8,484 nt of DNA from positions 1 through 8,484 of the forward strand of contig JAEYZB010000126.1 of assembly GCA_023428205.1 (NCBI GenBank), read 5' to 3'. The notes under the pieces were generated by a model that saw only the letters and a program-made list of their open reading frames with translations, made no database searches and was not told the origin of the DNA. How positions within the stretch are numbered: the first letter of the stretch is position 1; each line of letters starts with the position of its first letter. The translations under genes and the position numbers were made by a program. The stretch comes from Bacteroidota bacterium. Its GTDB lineage: Bacteria > Bacteroidota > Bacteroidia > Chitinophagales > LD1. Positions 6,432 through 8,484 of the stretch are shown piece by piece.

Positions 6432-6899
6432 ATGAAAAAAGTTTTCTTTTTTGCAGCATTAGCCTGCGTTATTTCTACATCTTGTTCAAAGGAGTTTACC
6501 AAAAAACACGAAGCCCGATTTAAAGTAAATGGCACACAATTCAATGTTGGTGAAGATGGGGTGTCGGCAAGCTATTATAATGGAGATTCAAAAACGCTGA
6601 CGGTTCAGGCGGTTGTAGGGCCTAATGGCATGAATGCGCCCACTATTCTTTTGGATCTGAATAAAATTAATGAGACGGTTGCCATTGATTCGGCTGCGGA
6701 GGGATACTCGTACTTAGGCGCAAACAGTTCTATTTACTATTTACCGCATTCGGGCGAATGGAAGATAACGAGTCACAAGGAGGGAAATCCAGCGAGCAGG
6801 CACACGGAGGGAACGTTTTCGTTTGTGGCAGTAAATCCGTATGACATTGCCGATACGATGCGCATTACCGAAGGGTATTTTTACGTAAATAACTACTAA
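6432..6899 (+). CDS. Small lipoprotein, DUF6252-like
   Basis: The product has 155 aa. The N-terminus MKKVFFFAALACVISTSC is an SPII signal with acylated Cys18. The mature part opens with charged SKEFTKKHEARF, then FKVNGTQFNVGEDG (30-43) and alternating strand-like segments (LTVQAVV, TILLDL, SIYYLP). It ends with GTFSFVAVN (127-135) and RITEGYFYV (144-152). This order, a 'KVNG' strand after the lipobox and a 'GTFSF...ITEGYFYV' finish, resembles small beta-rich Bacteroidota lipoproteins of the DUF6252 type; that assignment is from memory of the pattern and not certain. A periplasmic or outer-membrane anchor is likely, with function unknown. It is divergent from the 418-aa lipoprotein gene and convergent with the NUDIX gene, 43 bp away, with no strong terminator in between. 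The leader just before the ATG is A-rich without a Shine-Dalgarno sequence. Confidence 0.85.
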   Translation: MKKVFFFAALACVISTSCSKEFTKKHEARFKVNGTQFNVGEDGVSASYYNGDSKTLTVQAVVGPNGMNAPTILLDLNKINETVAIDSAAEGYSYLGANSSIYYLPHSGEWKITSHKEGNPASRHTEGTFSFVAVNPYDIADTMRITEGYFYVNNY

Positions 6900-6942
6900 C
6901 ATACCTTCCAAGGAAACAGCGACATCGTTTTTTCGTGCAATT

Positions 6943-7554
6943 TCAAAATTTCGTTTCCAGAATAGCGGCAACAAGCGGATGAAATTCCGCTTTCACGGCT
7001 TCAAAATCGGATTTGTTCATCCATTTTATCGCCAGAATATTTTCTTCGGCTTGTGGTTTTAGTTCGCTTGCGTCCGCCAAATCCATATCGTACCAATAGG
7101 TTTCTTTGATGCAGTCTTTGCCTTTCATGATGTAGCAATGGTAGGTGCGCAAAGCGGTTGCGTTTTTCAATTTCGTTTTTGCGCCCGTTTCTTCTTCCAC
7201 TTCGCGCAAAGCGGCTTGCTCAATCGTTTCGCCTTGATCCACTTTGCCTTTCGGCAAATCCCAAAAACCGTTTCGGAAAATGGTCAAAATTTCGTTTTTA
7301 TCGTTGTAAATAATTCCGCCTGCGGCAACAATGCCGTTGGCATAATCAAAAATGGCCTCTAAGGTTTCTTCTACGTGTGGCGTAATCACCGCAATATTCC
7401 CTTTGAAATTGCTGAACAGCAGATGCGGATTCAATCGAAAATCAAAAACTTTTTCTTCATCAGAAATAAGGATGGGAAAAGGGGTTTTATCAAACACATT
7501 TTTGCCGTCTGTAATCAGCAAATAATAAGCATCGAAATAGACTTTTTGTTCCAT
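6943..7554 (-). CDS. NUDIX hydrolase
   Basis: The product has 203 aa. The Nudix box is complete at residues 103-125: G103, five residues, E109, seven residues, then REVEEETGA (117-125), matching GX5EX7REUXEEXGU. The metal-binding glutamates are all present, so it should hydrolyse a nucleoside diphosphate linked to another moiety with a divalent metal. The preceding strand VAAGGIIYNDKNEILTIFRN and WDLPKGK are typical of the fold. The first 70 or so residues form an extension that I do not recognise and that is not part of the core Nudix fold. No substrate can be assigned from sequence. It is divergent from pyrE across a 101-bp spacer; the spacer's symmetry could allow joint control. The start is supported by ATG directly after the shared GCGGA/GCGGC element; no earlier in-frame start is apparent in the spacer. 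Confidence 0.93.
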   Translation of the reverse strand: MEQKVYFDAYYLLITDGKNVFDKTPFPILISDEEKVFDFRLNPHLLFSNFKGNIAVITPHVEETLEAIFDYANGIVAAGGIIYNDKNEILTIFRNGFWDLPKGKVDQGETIEQAALREVEEETGAKTKLKNATALRTYHCYIMKGKDCIKETYWYDMDLADASELKPQAEENILAIKWMNKSDFEAVKAEFHPLVAAILETKF

Positions 7555-7558
7555 TCCG

Positions 7559-7566
7559 CTAAACTA
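7559..7566 (-). promoter_or_regulatory. Possible -7 box of the NUDIX gene
   Basis: On the minus strand TAGTTTAG (7566-7559) matches TAnnTTTG at five of six fixed positions and ends four bases before the ATG. A TTC lies 19 nt upstream (7588-7586). If real, transcription would begin about at the start codon, giving a leaderless mRNA. T-rich sequence here makes chance matches likely. Confidence 0.25.
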
Positions 7567-7645
7567 AAAATGAAAAACGAAAAGTGAAAAATGAATACAG
7601 GCGCGCGCTTGCAACTTTTAGCTTTTAATTTTTAGTTTTTAGTTT
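7561..7645. repeat. Inverted heptad arrays around GCGCGCGC
   Basis: Reading outward toward NUDIX (minus strand, 7591 to 7564) the units are TTTTTCA, CTTTTCG, TTTTTCA, TTTTTAG. Reading outward toward pyrE (plus strand, 7615 to 7642) they are CTTTTAG, CTTTTAA, TTTTTAG, TTTTTAG. Each array has four 7-bp units; between them lies GCGCGCGC (7601-7608). The outermost ten bases, AAACTAAAAA (7561-7570), are an exact inverted repeat of 7636-7645. The arrays run directly into the two start regions and fill the divergent spacer. Confidence 0.85.
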
Positions 7646-7651
7646 TCTTTG
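7644..7651 (+). promoter_or_regulatory. Possible -7 box of pyrE
   Basis: TTTCTTTG matches TAnnTTTG at five of six fixed positions and ends four bases before the pyrE ATG, in the same geometry as the NUDIX side. No TTG lies at the expected -33 position. Confidence 0.25.
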
Positions 7652-7655
7652 CGGC

Positions 7656-8297
7656 ATGATTTTAAATAACTCTATTGCTCGTGAAGTGGCGCAACACTTA
7701 TTGGAAATTAAAGCTGTAGTGCTGAATGTGCAGCAGCCTTTCACTTGGGCAAGCGGCATCAAAAGCCCGATTTATTGCGATAACCGCAAAACGCTTTCGT
7801 TTCCGAAAGTGCGCAATTTCATTAAGCAATCCTTTGCAGAAATTATTGCCGGTGAGTTCAAAAATGTGGAAGTGATTGCGGGCGTAGCGACTGCGGGCAT
7901 TCCTCACGGAGCGTTGGTGGCCGATGCGTTGAATTTGCCGTTTGTGTATGTGCGCGACAAAGCGAAAGGGCACGGTTTGGAAAATCAGATAGAAGGCAAG
8001 CTCGAAAAAGGGCAACGGGTAGTGGTGATTGAAGATTTGATTTCTACGGGAGGAAGTTCGTTGAAAGCGGTGGAGTCCTTGCGTAGTGCAGGAGCGGAAG
8101 TGGTTGGGCTGGGCGCGATTTTTACCTTTGATTTTGCGAAGGCAGAACAGGCCTTCAAAGAAAAATACTGTCCTTATTTTACGCTTTCCGATTACAATTA
8201 CCTTTCAGAAAAAGCACTCGAAAACGACTACATCAAAAAAGAAGAATTGAGCGCGCTGAAAGAATGGCGCGAAAGTCCGGAAACGTGGAATGTGTGA
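7656..8297 (+). CDS. pyrE: Orotate phosphoribosyltransferase
   Basis: This cytosolic enzyme joins orotate and PRPP to give orotidine 5'-monophosphate, the fifth step of de novo pyrimidine synthesis. The product has 213 aa, the normal length. Visible motifs are FTWASGIKSPIYCDNR (29-44), VIAGVATAGIPHGALVAD (73-90), the flexible catalytic loop YVRDKAKGHG (98-107, with the expected Arg, Lys and His), and the PRPP-binding signature VVVIEDLISTGGSS (122-135). All catalytic residues are in place. It is followed 72 bp later by another plus-strand gene that appears to have its own promoter. No pyrF or other pyr gene is adjacent, so it is probably a stand-alone unit sharing its control region with the divergent NUDIX gene. 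The ATG follows the T-rich heptads and has no Shine-Dalgarno sequence; the N-terminus MILNNSIAREVAQHLLEI matches the usual OPRT start. Confidence 0.97.
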   Translation: MILNNSIAREVAQHLLEIKAVVLNVQQPFTWASGIKSPIYCDNRKTLSFPKVRNFIKQSFAEIIAGEFKNVEVIAGVATAGIPHGALVADALNLPFVYVRDKAKGHGLENQIEGKLEKGQRVVVIEDLISTGGSSLKAVESLRSAGAEVVGLGAIFTFDFAKAEQAFKEKYCPYFTLSDYNYLSEKALENDYIKKEELSALKEWRESPETWNV

Positions 8298-8318
8298 ATA
8301 ACTTCATGTGATGTGAAT

Positions 8319-8348
8319 TTTGAAACGGTTGATTAAAGCCTACTTTTA
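8319..8348 (+). promoter_or_regulatory. Candidate promoter of the gene at 8370
   Basis: TTTG (8319-8322), an 18-nt spacer and TACTTTTA (8341-8348, five of six fixed positions of TAnnTTTG) resemble a Bacteroidota -33/-7 promoter. The expected leader is about 15 nt, ending in A-rich sequence before the ATG. It suggests the downstream gene is transcribed separately from pyrE. Confidence 0.45.
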
Positions 8349-8369
8349 ATTTCAATAAAACCAAAAATC

Positions 8370-8484
8370 ATGGCAACAGATAAAAAAGTAACTCGCGTAG
8401 AAGGCGGAAGCTCGTCTTCGGAATCGACAACAACACGAACACCGTTTGTTCCGACAGAAGAAGCCAAAGGTCGTGCTACACAAC
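8370..8484 (+). CDS. Start of an unidentified protein, cut by the window edge
   Basis: From the ATG at 8370 the frame is open to the edge for 38 codons. It begins MATDKKVTRVEGGSSSEST and continues with TTTRTPFVPTEEAKGRATQ. The segment is hydrophilic, rich in Ser and Thr and without a signal peptide or membrane segment, so it is likely a disordered N-terminal tail of a cytoplasmic protein. The family cannot be told from this piece. The A-rich leader (AATAAAACCAAAAATC) and the candidate promoter at 8319-8348 support the start. Confidence 0.6.
   Translation, partial: MATDKKVTRVEGGSSSSESTTTRTPFVPTEEAKGRATQ

Noticed and set aside
6900..6942. Possible bidirectional terminator between the small lipoprotein and NUDIX genes
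   Set aside because: CCTTCCAAGG and a run of six T residues are present, but the stems are only 3-4 bp, too weak to call.
8298..8325. Possible pyrE terminator (TTCA...TGAA followed by TTTT)
   Set aside because: The stem is only 4 bp with an AT-rich loop; the TTTT is better read as part of the -33 element of the next gene.

Overview
The window reads as ordinary chromosomal DNA of a member of the Bacteroidota, most likely in or near the Chitinophagia/Sphingobacteriia. This is inferred from gene content and signals. None of the starts has a clear Shine-Dalgarno sequence. Several upstream regions carry matches to the Bacteroidota -7 box TAnnTTTG. There are two SPII lipoproteins of the small 'MKK...C' type, and the CcmF-like protein has the enlarged form seen in this phylum. 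There is no tRNA, rRNA, CRISPR array, transposase or phage gene.

Layout. Positions 1-4607 hold three genes on the minus strand, transcribed right to left: lpdA (dihydrolipoyl dehydrogenase), a CcmF/CcsA-type cytochrome c haem lyase, and a Rossmann/DUF2520 protein that runs off the left edge. Gaps of 64 and 33 bp suggest one transcription unit. Positions 4608-4847 are a non-coding stretch with a heptad repeat in front of lpdA and a 115-bp element closed by 17-nt imperfect inverted repeats. Positions 4848-6104 (minus) encode a 418-aa lipoprotein of unknown function with a canonical EF-hand-like loop. Positions 6105-6431 are a 327-bp divergent intergenic region. It carries a near-consensus promoter and a leader hairpin for the minus-strand lipoprotein, and a pair of inverted copies of an 11-mer. 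Positions 6432-6899 (plus) encode a second, small lipoprotein. Positions 6943-7554 (minus) encode a NUDIX hydrolase, divergent from pyrE (7656-8297, plus) across a 101-bp spacer built of 7-bp T-rich repeats in inverted arrangement. A further plus-strand gene starts at 8370 and is cut by the right edge.

Function. The recognisable genes are housekeeping: 2-oxoacid dehydrogenase/glycine cleavage E3, cytochrome c maturation, pyrimidine synthesis and nucleotide clean-up. No new multi-gene system is evident. The less usual content is intergenic: the word AAAGCAATGAT occurs three times, always beside the large lipoprotein gene; the 115-bp inverted-repeat element is unexplained; and heptad repeats sit directly against the starts of NUDIX and pyrE and in front of lpdA.
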